64,000 nucleotides of DNA from Myxococcales bacterium (GCA_016712525.1 JADJQX010000001.1:2379501-2443500), one strand, 5' to 3'. Positions 35,501 through 44,039 are shown, numbered from the stretch's first letter. Made by a program: numbers and translations. Notes: generated by a model not told the origin, from the letters alone.

Positions 35501-36450
35501 GCGGGGAGCCATGGGTCGTTCTTCGAGAAGGGGAAGTTCTGGAGCGTCACGAGCTGCGGCGGGACGTAGGTGATCTTCGTGCCGTCGGCGCGGCCCGTCG
35601 GGTGTGGCGCGAACCCGTTTCCGTGGGGGCCGTCCATGGGCATCAGCGTCTCGGGGCTCGCCCAGACGCGGTACTGGTTGGCCTCGTAGCGGCGGAGATC
35701 GTTCGTGAAGAGCACACGCCCGTCCTCGGCCGAGACGACCACCGAGCGCGACTCGCCCGAGGCGAGCAAGAGCTCCACCCGGTACGCCGGCTCGACGCGC
35801 CCCCGCTCGGGGAAAAAGACCTCTTTCACGCGCACGGGCTGGGCAAAGAGCGGAGACTCGAACGTCGTGGTGTCGCCGTCGGTCGAGGCCTCGAGCACGC
35901 GTGACGTGTCGAGGTCGTGCCCCACGACGGCGCGGAAAGCCAAGGCGAGCGCGGGCTCGCGCCCCACGGTGAACGGCGTGAGGCTGCCCTCGAGCGACGG
36001 GGCGAGCTGCCCCGAGAACGACACGGGCTCGAGGTCCCGACGGAGCACGACGTTCGCGGCGCCACGGAACACCTCGCGCCCGTTCACGCGCTGGACGACC
36101 TTCGTGACGATGGCGAAGCCCCCCGCGTCGTGCACGACGGGCGCCTCGATCGCCGCGAGCGCTTCTTTCGAGAGGTGGAGCTTCTGACGGAGGGCGAGGA
36201 GGGTGGCGGTCGTCGCGGCTTCGGGCGTCGCGAACGGAGCGCTCGCGCGGTCCTCGGCGCTGCGGCTCACCCACACGAACGAAGGGGCGTCCACGCGGCC
36301 GTCGTCGTGCGCGACGTGAGCGACGAGCCCACCCGTCTCGGTCGGGGTGTTCGTGCGCGCGGCGCCGCGATCGGGCCCCTCGGTGGTGGCACAGCCGACG
36401 AAGGCGAGGAGCGCGAGGAGGGCGGCGGAGCGGACGATGCGCGGCTTCAT
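32569..36450 (-). CDS. M36 (fungalysin-type) metalloprotease with MYXO-CTERM tail
   Basis: 1293 residues from the ATG at 36450, which gives a signal with a possible lipobox (LLALLAFVGC). An FTP-like propeptide (about 50-200) leads into the M36 catalytic domain: zinc motif HEWGH at 610-614 and the downstream GGLGEGWGDF Glu ligand. A PA domain is inserted before it (about 510-580: IALVHRGNCSFSQKAQKVQ). C-terminal beta-sandwich and Ig-like domains follow. The end has the MYXO-CTERM pattern: GGCGCH, a hydrophobic helix (FATFGLAALVLGVV) and RRRRAR, so the mature enzyme is probably anchored at the cell surface after processing. Likely an extracellular protease in predation or nutrient acquisition. 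Confidence 0.92.
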   Translation of the reverse strand: MKPRIVRSAALLALLAFVGCATTEGPDRGAARTNTPTETGGLVAHVAHDDGRVDAPSFVWVSRSAEDRASAPFATPEAATTATLLALRQKLHLSKEALAAIEAPVVHDAGGFAIVTKVVQRVNGREVFRGAANVVLRRDLEPVSFSGQLAPSLEGSLTPFTVGREPALALAFRAVVGHDLDTSRVLEASTDGDTTTFESPLFAQPVRVKEVFFPERGRVEPAYRVELLLASGESRSVVVSAEDGRVLFTNDLRRYEANQYRVWASPETLMPMDGPHGNGFAPHPTGRADGTKITYVPPQLVTLQNFPFSKNDPWLPAGATETRGNNVDAYSDVVSPNGFSASSADTRATATAPGVFDYTYDTQASPNATPESVRGAVTHLFYVANFMHDWMYDAGFDEKSGNHQADNLGRGGRGNDRLLIEAQDYSGRNNANAATPADGSSPRVQMYVFAGQTTGSLVVEAPASVAGTKNVGIAGAFGKDKFVTNGPVVMALDSGADDKDGCENILNATELKDKIALVHRGNCSFSQKAQKVQAAGAIGVIVANVASSSSPGTAPYMGGQAGDVTIPALSLNLADGQALEAAIPQGVTVTMRRQGTSDLDGGLDTAIVAHEWGHVLSNRLVGNADGLTTNQAGGLGEGWGDFVAQLLMVRPDDLSAPQGAGWAGAYPTGTYATSGSGDDAYFGIRRQPYSTDMKKNGLTFRHISDGEALPKDVPTSFGEDGSNNSEVHATGEVWAQMLWECYAALLSDPRYTFAQAQERMKKYLVASLKATPVDPTLLEARDALIAVAYATDEGDFQAFWKAFAKRGAGVGATGPGKTSFDNKGTKESFVVGNEIEVVSAVLTDDAITCDKDGILDADEVGSVELTIRNAGAGTLEKTRAKLSTKAEGVAFADGGELVMPKLKPFEIGKAKLKVTARGVRPIGDVEVEIAIDDPTLAVPRTIPVRVPTVRDADEADGASTKDEVQTKGTSWVVAGKDRTGTSQKWSRVYVGKNAYWSIPNAGEPADHKLTSASFKVEGDAFGLKFKHRFAFESDARRKKDFDGGVVEVSLDGGTTWKDASEYGPVDYNVTLDNDTQGTNPLKGRKAFGNKSEGYPDVWREEVIKLRTGPAEAVQIRFRHGADDNAVDKGWDIDDIELTDVASKPFYAFVAHRDLCDENGPKVNAGAGKTVPPRTQVTLAGTGTHPTNAPLTYMWSQVEGPEVTLDGKDSANLVFVSPDVTADTKLTFVLRAHDGALLSAGSRVDVTVSPTLDAVPTVSGGCGCHTAESRGESAFATFGLAALVLGVVRRRRAR

Positions 36451-36525
36451 GAGGCGGCGGAGGGTAACGGGCCCTTCGCATGCCGTCACGGCCAACGTGC
36501 ACGGATTTCGCGCACGCTCGAGCTG

Positions 36526-37017
36526 CTACAGAGAGGCGCGATTTTTCCGCGCGCGCACGGCCGACACAACGAGCGCCGCGAGGCACGCGCCTACCGCGTT
36601 GCGCCACACGTCGGCGAGCTGCGTAACGCGCTCTTCGGTGAGGAGCTGCAGGAGCTCCACCGTGATGGAGAGCGCCGCACCGAAGGCGAGCGCGGAGAGC
36701 GCGTCACGACGCGGTCGCGGGGCCGCCGCGCGGGCTCCGAGGCTCGCGCCGAGCGGCATGAAGAGCACCAGGTTCTGCAAGAGATCGCGGTCGATCGACA
36801 CGTGCCCGGGGCGATCGGTGTAGTAAATCTCCCACTCGATTTCTCGAGACTTTTCGAGAAGATGCGCCAGATCGAACCGAAAATGGAACGGGAACAGGGT
36901 GGCCGCGAGCACGAGCGCCACCGACGCCGCCACCATCACTTCGGCGCGGCGCGCGAGTCGCTTTCCTGGATCGCGGAGCCTCGTCTCCATGAGAGGGGGG
37001 AAGCGTAGCTCACGCAT
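36526..37017 (-). CDS. VanZ-like membrane protein
   Basis: 163 residues; an in-frame ATG nine codons later (36990) is also possible. Three or four membrane segments with the VanZ features are visible: FPFHFRF-type loop after the first helix, NLVLFMPLGASLG, and a C-terminal TVELLQLLTEERVTQLADVWRNAVG in which the Glu/Asp/Asn residues are conserved in the family. VanZ proteins are known from teicoplanin resistance but most chromosomal copies have no assigned role. Confidence 0.85.
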   Translation of the reverse strand: MRELRFPPLMETRLRDPGKRLARRAEVMVAASVALVLAATLFPFHFRFDLAHLLEKSREIEWEIYYTDRPGHVSIDRDLLQNLVLFMPLGASLGARAAAPRPRRDALSALAFGAALSITVELLQLLTEERVTQLADVWRNAVGACLAALVVSAVRARKNRASL

Positions 37018-37070
37018 CGCGAGGCGGAGAGCGCGTCATGACGGGCCCTCGGCGTGACGGGCGAGTCTCC

Positions 37071-37994
37071 CTACGGAATCGTGAGAAAGAGCGGCCCGGG
37101 TGCGGACAATGTGAAGGCACCGAGGGCCGCTCGGTAGGGGCGCAGGCGGCACGACGAGGATCTTCGCCCCGGGTCGCGAGGGGGGAGCACGTTGCGCGGA
37201 TCGGTCACGGTCGTGCGCGAGAGGATCGTGTCGGGGCCGAGCTTGCTCGCGTCGACGCCGTCGCGCACACGGCGGGCCTCGAGGTGGAGGTGGACGAGGT
37301 TCGGCGAGTCGCTGTCTCCGACGAGGCCCACGAGCTCGCCTTCGCGCACCTCGTGACCGCGTCGCATCGCCGGCGCTGCCTCGCTGAGATGACCGAAGAG
37401 GAGCACGTAATCCCGTTGTCCGCCGCCCTCGCGCAGCCTGTGGCGGGTGACCACCGTGTTGCCGAAGAGCGGGCCCACGTAGACCACCACGGCGTCGCCC
37501 ACTTGGTGGGTGAGGGGCACCATGGTGATCGGGGCCCCCATCGCTTGGGCGAGATCCACGCCTCCGTGACCCACCGCGTGCATCGTTCCGCGCCGCTGCA
37601 TCGCGTTGGGGAGGTCGAGGTCGTACCCGGAGATGACCGAGGGCCAGCCGGGCACACGGGCGACGGGGTAGCGGTAGCCCTCGTAGTCGGGGTCGACGTC
37701 CCACCGCCGCGGGATCTGCTCGTACGGTGTCTCGACGCCGTGTGCGTCGATGTGCGAGCCGCCCAGGACGAGAGCCTCGGGGAGGCCGAGCCAGGGGGCG
37801 TCGAGCCAGTCTCGGCGAAAGAGCTCGCAACCGTCGTCGTCGGTCTCGGCGCGAAGACGAGCGGGAGGCTCGGGCTCGCCGTGGGCCCGGTCGGCGAAGA
37901 GGCCGAGCGTGTCGATGGCAGGCGTGGACGAGAGGCTAGTGAGCTCGGGAGAGTGCCCCAAGACGACCAGGCCCAGTGCGACGGCGCTCCACAT
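37071..37994 (-). CDS. M23 (LytM-like) peptidase
   Basis: 307 residues with an N-terminal hydrophobic signal (SAVALGLVVLG). The LytM zinc site is present as GHGGVDLAQ (His and Asp) and a LVHLHLEARR HxH motif, with the substrate-groove YVLLFGHLS between them. Such enzymes cut peptide cross-links in peptidoglycan; an alternative is a non-catalytic regulator, but the ligands look intact. Divergent from the thioredoxin-reductase-like gene. The 278-nt gap between them contains no gene that I can support. Confidence 0.85.
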   Translation of the reverse strand: MWSAVALGLVVLGHSPELTSLSSTPAIDTLGLFADRAHGEPEPPARLRAETDDDGCELFRRDWLDAPWLGLPEALVLGGSHIDAHGVETPYEQIPRRWDVDPDYEGYRYPVARVPGWPSVISGYDLDLPNAMQRRGTMHAVGHGGVDLAQAMGAPITMVPLTHQVGDAVVVYVGPLFGNTVVTRHRLREGGGQRDYVLLFGHLSEAAPAMRRGHEVREGELVGLVGDSDSPNLVHLHLEARRVRDGVDASKLGPDTILSRTTVTDPRNVLPPRDPGRRSSSCRLRPYRAALGAFTLSAPGPLFLTIP

Positions 37995-38272
37995 CGGTCG
38001 GACTCTCCTCGAACGGGGATGGGACCCCTAACCTCTCGCCGGGCTTGGGCCGTCGCGAGGAGAGCGCCCTCGGGAGGCGCGATCGAACGGAGAACCCCCC
38101 AAGGCGTCGGGCCATTCCCGTCGGGCGCTCGTTCCTGCGCCGATCGAAGGTGGCGCCGATTTTCGCGAAGGGCTCGCCCTCCCGACAACGACCGCGCGCG
38201 CTACGTTCGGCCAGGCGAGATCGCCGCGGTCACTTCGGTCGCGTGCGCCGCCACGAAACGAGGAGAATCCGA

Positions 38273-39184
38273 ATGCCGTACGACGTCGTCATCGTGGGTG
38301 GGGGGCCTGGGGGCCATGCGGCGGCGCTCGCCTTGGGCCGCGCGCGAAAGCGAGTGTTGCTCTGCGACTCCGGGCCGCGAAGGAACGCGAACGCCGTGCA
38401 CCTCCACAACTTCGTCACCCGAGACGGGACACCCCCCGACGCGTTCCGAAAGATCGCGCGGGCCGAGCTCGCGACCTACCCGAACGTCGAGCTTCGTGAC
38501 GCGCTCGTCGAGGAGATCTCGGGCCCACGCGGCGCCTTTCGGGTGCGGCTGCCCACGGTCACGGTCGAGGCCCGGCGAGTCCTCTTGTGCACCGGGATGA
38601 TCGACGAGACCCTCGCGATCGATGGGTTTCGCGAGCACTGGGGACACTCCATCTTCCAGTGCCCGTATTGCCACGGTTGGGAGGCGAGAGACCGCCGATG
38701 GGGCTACTTGGCGCGCGCGGAGCACCTAGGGCATCTCGTCCCGTTCGGCCTCCAGCTCCGAGGGTGGACGTCGGAGGTCACGGTCTTCACGAACGGAGAG
38801 GTCGAGCTCGCCTCCGAGGCCCTGGAGAAGCTCGCGGCCGGCGGGGTGCGCGTCCAGACGGCGCCGATCGCTCGGCTCGAAGGGGCCTCGGGCAAGCTCG
38901 CGTCGATCGTGCTCGAGGGGGGCGTGACCATCGCCTGCGACGCGCTCTTCGCGCACCCTCCCCAGCGCCACGTCGACGTCGTCCGCGCGCTCGGGCTCGC
39001 CCTCGACGACGACGGCTACGTTCGCGTCGACCCGATGCGCAAGGAGACGTCGATCCCCGGGATCTTCGCCGCGGGAGATCTCACCACGCGGATGCAGGGC
39101 GCGATCTTCGCCGCCGCCGCCGGTGTGCAGGCTGCGAGCATGATGAACCTCGAGCTCACGATGGAGAGCTGCGGCGCAGCCTGA
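38273..39184 (+). CDS. Thioredoxin-reductase-like FAD/NAD(P) oxidoreductase
   Basis: 303 residues; ATG preceded by GAGGAG. FAD-binding VVIVGGGPGGHAAALALGRA at the N-terminus, a redox pair CPYC in FQCPYCHGWEARD, and the C-terminal FAD motif IPGIFAAGDLTT. This is the short thioredoxin-reductase-like group often labelled TrxB-like; the second dinucleotide-binding site is degenerate (GYLARAEHLGHL lacks the usual GxGxxA), so NAD(P)H dependence is uncertain. It converges on an AraC regulator. Confidence 0.87.
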   Translation: MPYDVVIVGGGPGGHAAALALGRARKRVLLCDSGPRRNANAVHLHNFVTRDGTPPDAFRKIARAELATYPNVELRDALVEEISGPRGAFRVRLPTVTVEARRVLLCTGMIDETLAIDGFREHWGHSIFQCPYCHGWEARDRRWGYLARAEHLGHLVPFGLQLRGWTSEVTVFTNGEVELASEALEKLAAGGVRVQTAPIARLEGASGKLASIVLEGGVTIACDALFAHPPQRHVDVVRALGLALDDDGYVRVDPMRKETSIPGIFAAGDLTTRMQGAIFAAAAGVQAASMMNLELTMESCGAA

Positions 39185-39205
39185 GGGAGGCGCGCACCGA
39201 GCCTG

Positions 39206-40045
39206 TCACCTATCGCCGAACGCCGTCGACGCGCGCCCTCCGGACGCTCGGAAGGTGGCCGGCGTGACGCCGTGGGTGCGGCGGAACATCCGAATGAAGT
39301 GGGTTGCGTCGGCGTACCCGACACGTTCGGCGACGATGTCGATCCGCTCGTCCGAATGGAGCAACAGGCGGCGCGCTTCCGCCATCCGTCCTGCCAGGAT
39401 CCAGGCGCTCGCCGAGCGCCCCGTCGCTTTCGTGAGCGCCGCCGTGATGTAGGTTGGTGTACGCCCGACGGCAGCGGCCACGTCGCGTGCGGTGAGTGGT
39501 CCGAGGCACCGCCGTTCGATGAAGCGCAGCGCCTCTCCCACCACGCCGCGACCCGCGACCCTCGGCCGCGGGTCGGCCACGTGAGCTCGGTGGACTTCGG
39601 CCAGGACGAGGGTGAGGAGGCTCTGCTGGATCGCCTCGAAGCCGACGTGAGCTAGGCCAGGCTCTCGGCCGAGGCGGTCGAGCTCCACGAAGAGGCCCTC
39701 GAGGTAGGCGTGGCGTGATGGCGGCACTCGCACGACGGGCGACCCACCATCACGGACGCGCTCGAACGGGGCGAGGAGCGCCGCGGAGCCGTCCGCGATG
39801 AGGCCGGGCGTCTGGAACGCGAGCCCCCAACACTCGGGTCGACGAGCCTCGAGCATCCGATGGGGCATGCCCGCGGGCACCAGCATGACGTCACCCTCGC
39901 GGAGGACGTTCTCGCCGTTCTGCTCCATACGCGCGCTCCCGCTCGTGACGAACGACAGCGACGCGTAGCCGTGAGTGAAGGGTCTACGGCTCGGCGTGAC
40001 CGACGGAACGTGAGCCCAGCGGGAGACGCGTAGAGGCGCGTTCAT
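39206..40045 (-). CDS. AraC-family transcriptional regulator
   Basis: 279 residues from ATG 40045. An N-terminal cupin-like sensory domain (about 25-165: GDVMLVPAGMPHRMLEA) is followed by two HTH motifs (ARDVAAAVGRTPTYITAALTK and DIVAERVGYADATHFIRMFR with RTHGVTP). Ligand unknown. It converges with the thioredoxin-reductase-like gene. Confidence 0.93.
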   Translation of the reverse strand: MNAPLRVSRWAHVPSVTPSRRPFTHGYASLSFVTSGSARMEQNGENVLREGDVMLVPAGMPHRMLEARRPECWGLAFQTPGLIADGSAALLAPFERVRDGGSPVVRVPPSRHAYLEGLFVELDRLGREPGLAHVGFEAIQQSLLTLVLAEVHRAHVADPRPRVAGRGVVGEALRFIERRCLGPLTARDVAAAVGRTPTYITAALTKATGRSASAWILAGRMAEARRLLLHSDERIDIVAERVGYADATHFIRMFRRTHGVTPATFRASGGRASTAFGDR

Positions 40046-40130
40046 GGCGGGGGCATCGTGGGCGACGGGGCGGGGCGACCTCACGTACGAGGCGTAGCAC
40101 ACGTCCCTCGGCCCACGCGCACGCGCCGCC

Positions 40131-41087
40131 CTACTTCAGGTCGACGATGCCCTTCCAGAAGAGGCCTCGGATGCCCTCGTGGCCCGGGGTGTTCGGGTGG
40201 ATGCAGTCTTTGTAGAACCAGTTCGCCTCGGCGGGCTGGTTCACGTCGTGACCCTTGTAGAGGGCCTTGAGGTCGAGGAGCTTCACGCCCGGGTACTTCG
40301 CGGCTTCGGCCGTCATGGCCGCGTTCCACTGGACGAGCGCGGGCTCGGTGGGCTGCCCCTCGGGCCAGAGCGAGAACGAGCCGGTGCACTTGCGGTTCTC
40401 GGGGGTGAAGCGGAAGCGCCCCGTGCCGTCGCTCGGATCGAAGATGTTCGTCATGAGGACGTCGACCTTCACGCCGGCGCCGAAGCGCCCTTCTTTCGTG
40501 AGCTCCTCCATCGCCGCGCCGAAGCCCTTCGCGTACGCCTCGACGTCGGCCTGGGCCTTCGCCGTGTCGCCGAAGAGCACGTTTTGAAGGCCCGCGAGCA
40601 CGTCGTTGCCGCCGATCGAGCCGACGACGAGCACGGGCCCTTCGAGCGTGGCGGGCAGGCTCTTCACCTGGTCGAAGAGGATGGAGCGGTTGCCGTCCGA
40701 CTTCTGGGTGGCGATGGCGCCTCCCTTGGAGACCTTCACCACGGCCGTCTTCGGGTCGATCTTCCAGCACGTCGCGAGATCGAAGCCCTTCCAGGCGGGG
40801 TAGCGCTCGTCGTCGTTCTGGGCGAGCAGCGTGCGGTAGAACGGGGTCTGCTGGTCGAGCGTCTCCCCGCTCCCGACGTCCGAGATCGAGTCGCCCACGA
40901 TGACGACGGTCTTGTGCACGGCCGTGGGGCACGTCTTCGCGGGGCCCGTGCTCGAGTCGCTGCCTCCGTCGGGCGTGGTCGCGTCGGCGGTCGACGCGTC
41001 CGTCTCCGGGGTGGTGGTTGTGGTGCTGCTGCAGGCGCCGAGCGCGAGGGCGACACCCAGGGTTCCGAGGACGAGACGAAGCGACAT
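40131..41087 (-). CDS. SGNH/GDSL-type esterase lipoprotein
   Basis: 318 residues, ATG at 41087 with GGAGG upstream. Lipoprotein signal with LGAC lipobox, then a Thr/Ser/Asp linker. SGNH blocks are present: block I IVGDSISDVG with the nucleophile Ser, block III GGND, and block V DCIHPN with the catalytic His. A Cys-rich segment (CTGSFSLWPEG) suggests an extracellular fold. Likely a lipase or acetyl esterase acting at the cell surface. Confidence 0.9.
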   Translation of the reverse strand: MSLRLVLGTLGVALALGACSSTTTTTPETDASTADATTPDGGSDSSTGPAKTCPTAVHKTVVIVGDSISDVGSGETLDQQTPFYRTLLAQNDDERYPAWKGFDLATCWKIDPKTAVVKVSKGGAIATQKSDGNRSILFDQVKSLPATLEGPVLVVGSIGGNDVLAGLQNVLFGDTAKAQADVEAYAKGFGAAMEELTKEGRFGAGVKVDVLMTNIFDPSDGTGRFRFTPENRKCTGSFSLWPEGQPTEPALVQWNAAMTAEAAKYPGVKLLDLKALYKGHDVNQPAEANWFYKDCIHPNTPGHEGIRGLFWKGIVDLK

Positions 41088-41287
41088 GAACGAGACCTCC
41101 TCGTTTGCCTCTAGCTCGGAACGTGGGCGTCCGAAATGTCCGGATGTCGGATGGGCTTTCGTCGCCAACGTGGGCGCGTCGGGCTCGAGCGTTCGCGTCG
41201 TCGACCGAAGAACTGAATGGACGTTCATGTCCGCAGCGGACGTCTCGGTTCTCGGCTCGGGGCGTTCGTGCTAGGTCCGACCTCGGT

Positions 41288-42283
41288 ATGAAGCGCTTCG
41301 TTCGTTGGATGGTCGCCGGGGCCCTCGGGCTCGGGCTCGCGGCGTCGGTCGGGGGCGGTCACGAGCGTGTGGCCGAGGCCGCCATCGTCGAGCGCGTCGT
41401 CGCGGTCATCGGCGACAGGCCCATCTTGCTCTCGGAGCTCCGGCACCGCGCGCGCCCGCACCTCATGGCCATCGCGGCCCAAAACCCGACGGCCGCGCAG
41501 CAAGCCGCCGCCGAGTCGGACAAGATCCGCGAGCTTCTCACGCGCATGATCGATGACCGCCTCGAGGAGATCGCGGCCGACAAGGCGCGCATCTCCGTGT
41601 CGGCCGAGGAGGTCGACAACGGCATCAAGAACGTCGCCGCCTCGCAGCGCATCAGCGTGCCCGATCTCTTGAACGAGGCGCAGCGCCAGGGCCTCTCCGA
41701 GCAAGACTACCGCGACGAGATTCGCCGCCAGCTCCTCGAAGGAAAGCTCATTCAGCTCCGCGTGCGCGGCCGCGTGCGTGTCACCGAGGCCGACGCGCGC
41801 GCCACGTACAACCGCTGGATCCGCGACTCGGGAGGCGACGCGGTGGCCGAGCCGAGGATCCTGGCGCTGCGCATCCAGCCCGGGGCCACCGACCAGGACA
41901 TCCAGGTCCGCGAGACGTTCGCCCGAGAGCTCGTGACGCGCGCGCGCCGCGGCGAGGACTTCTGCAAGCTCGTCAAAGAGTACTCGGACGACACGCAGAC
42001 CAAGGCGACCTGCGGCTCGCGCGGGCCCCAGCCGCTCCAAGCCCTCTTTCCGCCGCTCCGCGAGATCGTCCAGAAGCTCAAGGCCGGCGAGACGGGAGAG
42101 CCGCTCCGCTTCGGCAACGAGGCGATCTTGATCGTGCAGCTCCGCGACGGCGCGCACATCCCGCAGTACGACGAGGTCAAAGACGCCATGCTCGACCGGG
42201 CCTACGGTGAGCAAATGGAGCGTCAACGCAAGCTCTGGTTGCAGGAGCTCCGGCGCGGCCTCTACATCGACGTGCGCCTCTGA
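41288..42283 (+). CDS. SurA-like periplasmic chaperone / PPIase
   Basis: 331 residues. Signal peptide (RWMVAGALGLGLAASVGG...AEA). SurA N-terminal domain (about 33-150: VVAVIGDRPILLSELRHRA, LTRMIDDRLEEIAADK). A parvulin-like domain follows (about 165-280: RGEDFCKLVKEYSDDTQTK, GSRGPQPLQALFPPL, FGNEAILIVQLRD). It probably helps fold outer-membrane proteins. Some key parvulin residues are replaced, so isomerase activity is uncertain. It is a single gene. Confidence 0.87.
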   Translation: MKRFVRWMVAGALGLGLAASVGGGHERVAEAAIVERVVAVIGDRPILLSELRHRARPHLMAIAAQNPTAAQQAAAESDKIRELLTRMIDDRLEEIAADKARISVSAEEVDNGIKNVAASQRISVPDLLNEAQRQGLSEQDYRDEIRRQLLEGKLIQLRVRGRVRVTEADARATYNRWIRDSGGDAVAEPRILALRIQPGATDQDIQVRETFARELVTRARRGEDFCKLVKEYSDDTQTKATCGSRGPQPLQALFPPLREIVQKLKAGETGEPLRFGNEAILIVQLRDGAHIPQYDEVKDAMLDRAYGEQMERQRKLWLQELRRGLYIDVRL

Positions 42284-42324
42284 ATCTCTCGTAGAATCGA
42301 AGAGATAGCCGCCTTCTGAGGAGG

Positions 42325-42344
42325 CATGGGACGTTCGCCCCATG
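42325..42344. promoter_or_regulatory. CATGGG-N8-CCCATG palindrome upstream of the HD-GYP/LuxR gene
   Basis: CATGGG-ACGTTCGC-CCCATG. A 20-bp dyad, centred 83 bp before the ATG of the HD-GYP/LuxR gene. A matching copy (18 of 21 bases including the next G) lies upstream of the catalase-like gene. Its size and symmetry fit a LuxR-type HTH binding site. Confidence 0.7.
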
Positions 42345-42417
42345 GACCTCGGCGCCCGGAGGGTGCAACGCTGCCCGTGCAGAGGACCATGACCCGTCAC
42401 GCACCCGACAGCACCGC

Positions 42418-43959
42418 ATGAGCCTCCGCCTCGCCGAGGTGTTGGGGGCGCTCGCGTCGGCGACCGATCTCGCCGCCGGTGTCCCCATGGGGACTTCGGT
42501 GCGGACGTGCCTCGTCGCCACGCGCCTCGGCGAGCTGCTCGGGCAGCGCGGGGACGCGCTCTCGACGACGTATTACGTGGCCCTCTTGCGCCACCTCGGG
42601 TGCACGGCGTTCTCCCACGAGGCCGCGCACCTCGGCGCGGGAGACGATCACGACGTCCTTCGTACGTTCGAGGGCACGGATCCTCGCGACACGATCGGGG
42701 TCGCGACGCGCAGCTTGGATCTCCGCCGAGACGCGTCGTTCGGTGCGCGTGCGCTCGCGATCGGCCGCGTGCTCTCGTCTCCGAGCGCGGGTCACGAGCT
42801 CGCCGCGGCACACTGTGATCAGGCCTCCAGCTTGAGCGCGGACCTCGGCCTCGGTGACGAGGTGACGCGCGCCCTCTCCCAAATCTACGAGCGGTACTCG
42901 GGCGGTGGCTCGCCGCGTGGTCTCACGGGCGACGGGATCGCCGTCTCGGCTCGGCTGCTGCACGCGGCGCAGGGCCTCGAGATCGGCGCGCGTCGAGGGG
43001 GCTTCGTCTCCGCGCTCGAGGGCCTCTCGAAGACGTCGGGGCGCACCGTCGATCCCGAGATCGTTCGCGTGGTCCTCCGCGAGCCGGAGCCGCTCGCCAG
43101 CGTGCTCGCGCTCGAATCGACGTGGGACGCCTACCTCGACGCCGAGCCCTTCCCGCGCGCGCGTGTCTCGGACCTCGACACGATCGCCGTGGCGTTCGCG
43201 CGGTACGCCGATCTGAAGTCGCCGTGGTTCCTCGGGCACTCGGAGGGGGTCGCGCGGCTCGTTCGGCGCGCCACCGAGGCGTCGGGAGAGGGTGAGCTCG
43301 AGGGAAAGGTGGCTTACCGGGCCGCTCTCCTGCACGACATCGGGATCGTAGGTGTGCCGAACGGGATCTGGGAGAAGCGAGGGCCGCTCGACGCCGCCGA
43401 GAGTGAACAGTGCAAAATGCATGCGTTTCTCTCGGCGCGCATCCTCGCCAAGGTCCCCGGTTTGTCGGCGGAGGCGCGCGCGGTCGGGCTGCACCACGAG
43501 CGCTGCGACGGGAGCGGGTATCCGTCGGGGCTCGTGCCACCTGCCGCGGAGCGCCTCGCGCGCAGGCTCGCGGTGGCCGACGCCTACCGGGCGATGCTCG
43601 AAGAGCGCCCCCACCGCGCGGCGCTGGGGCCCGCCGCGGCCGAAAAGGAGCTTCGGGGATGTGCGTCACGAGGGGAGCTATGCCCCCGCGCCGTGGCCGA
43701 CGTGCTCGCCGCCGCGGGGCACACGCAGGCGAAGAGCGAGCCCCCGTCGCACGGGCTCACGGCGCGCGAGGTCGAGGTGCTCGTGAAGCTCGCCCGTGGC
43801 CTCACGAACAAGGAGGTCTCGGCGGCGCTCCGGATCGCCCCTCGGACCGTGCAGCACCACGTCGAGAACATCTACGCGAAGATCGGCGTCTCGACGCGCG
43901 CTGCGGCGGCGCTCTTCGCCGTGCGCAACGAGCTCGTCGTGCCCACCCTCGAGGCTTGA
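42418..43959 (+). CDS. HD-GYP domain protein with C-terminal LuxR-type HTH
   Basis: 513 residues. The N-terminal ~240 residues are helical and contain no clear motif. An HD-GYP domain follows (about 255-400): HD dyad at 306-307 in LLHDIGIVGVP, HHERCDGSGYPSG with the GYP at about 367-369. The C-terminal ~65 residues are a LuxR/FixJ HTH (LTAREVEVLVKLARGLTNKE, APRTVQHHVENIYAKIGVST). It may therefore couple c-di-GMP breakdown or binding to transcription. Some HD-GYP metal ligands could not be checked. The start codon overlaps the stop of a 10-codon upstream frame beginning at 42389 (MTRHAPDSTA), which has AGAGGA before it. The likely DNA target is the palindrome ahead of its gene. Confidence 0.85.
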   Translation: MSLRLAEVLGALASATDLAAGVPMGTSVRTCLVATRLGELLGQRGDALSTTYYVALLRHLGCTAFSHEAAHLGAGDDHDVLRTFEGTDPRDTIGVATRSLDLRRDASFGARALAIGRVLSSPSAGHELAAAHCDQASSLSADLGLGDEVTRALSQIYERYSGGGSPRGLTGDGIAVSARLLHAAQGLEIGARRGGFVSALEGLSKTSGRTVDPEIVRVVLREPEPLASVLALESTWDAYLDAEPFPRARVSDLDTIAVAFARYADLKSPWFLGHSEGVARLVRRATEASGEGELEGKVAYRAALLHDIGIVGVPNGIWEKRGPLDAAESEQCKMHAFLSARILAKVPGLSAEARAVGLHHERCDGSGYPSGLVPPAAERLARRLAVADAYRAMLEERPHRAALGPAAAEKELRGCASRGELCPRAVADVLAAAGHTQAKSEPPSHGLTAREVEVLVKLARGLTNKEVSAALRIAPRTVQHHVENIYAKIGVSTRAAAALFAVRNELVVPTLEA

Positions 43960-44019
43960 GAGGCGACGGCTCGACCCGGTCGACCCGGGGGCCTCGGTCG
44001 TGGCCCTGAGAGCACCCCG

Positions 44020-44039
44020 CATGGGTCATTCGTCCCATG
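44020..44039. promoter_or_regulatory. CATGGG-N8-CCCATG palindrome upstream of the catalase-like gene
   Basis: CATGGG-TCATTCGT-CCCATG. It is centred 93 bp before the catalase-like ATG and shares the TTCG core and both arms with the copy at 42325-42344. Confidence 0.7.

Noticed and set aside
42284..42324. Hairpins after the SurA-like gene (ATCTCT/AGAGAT and GCCTTC/GGAGGC) as a terminator
   Set aside because: Stems are short and no T-tract follows.
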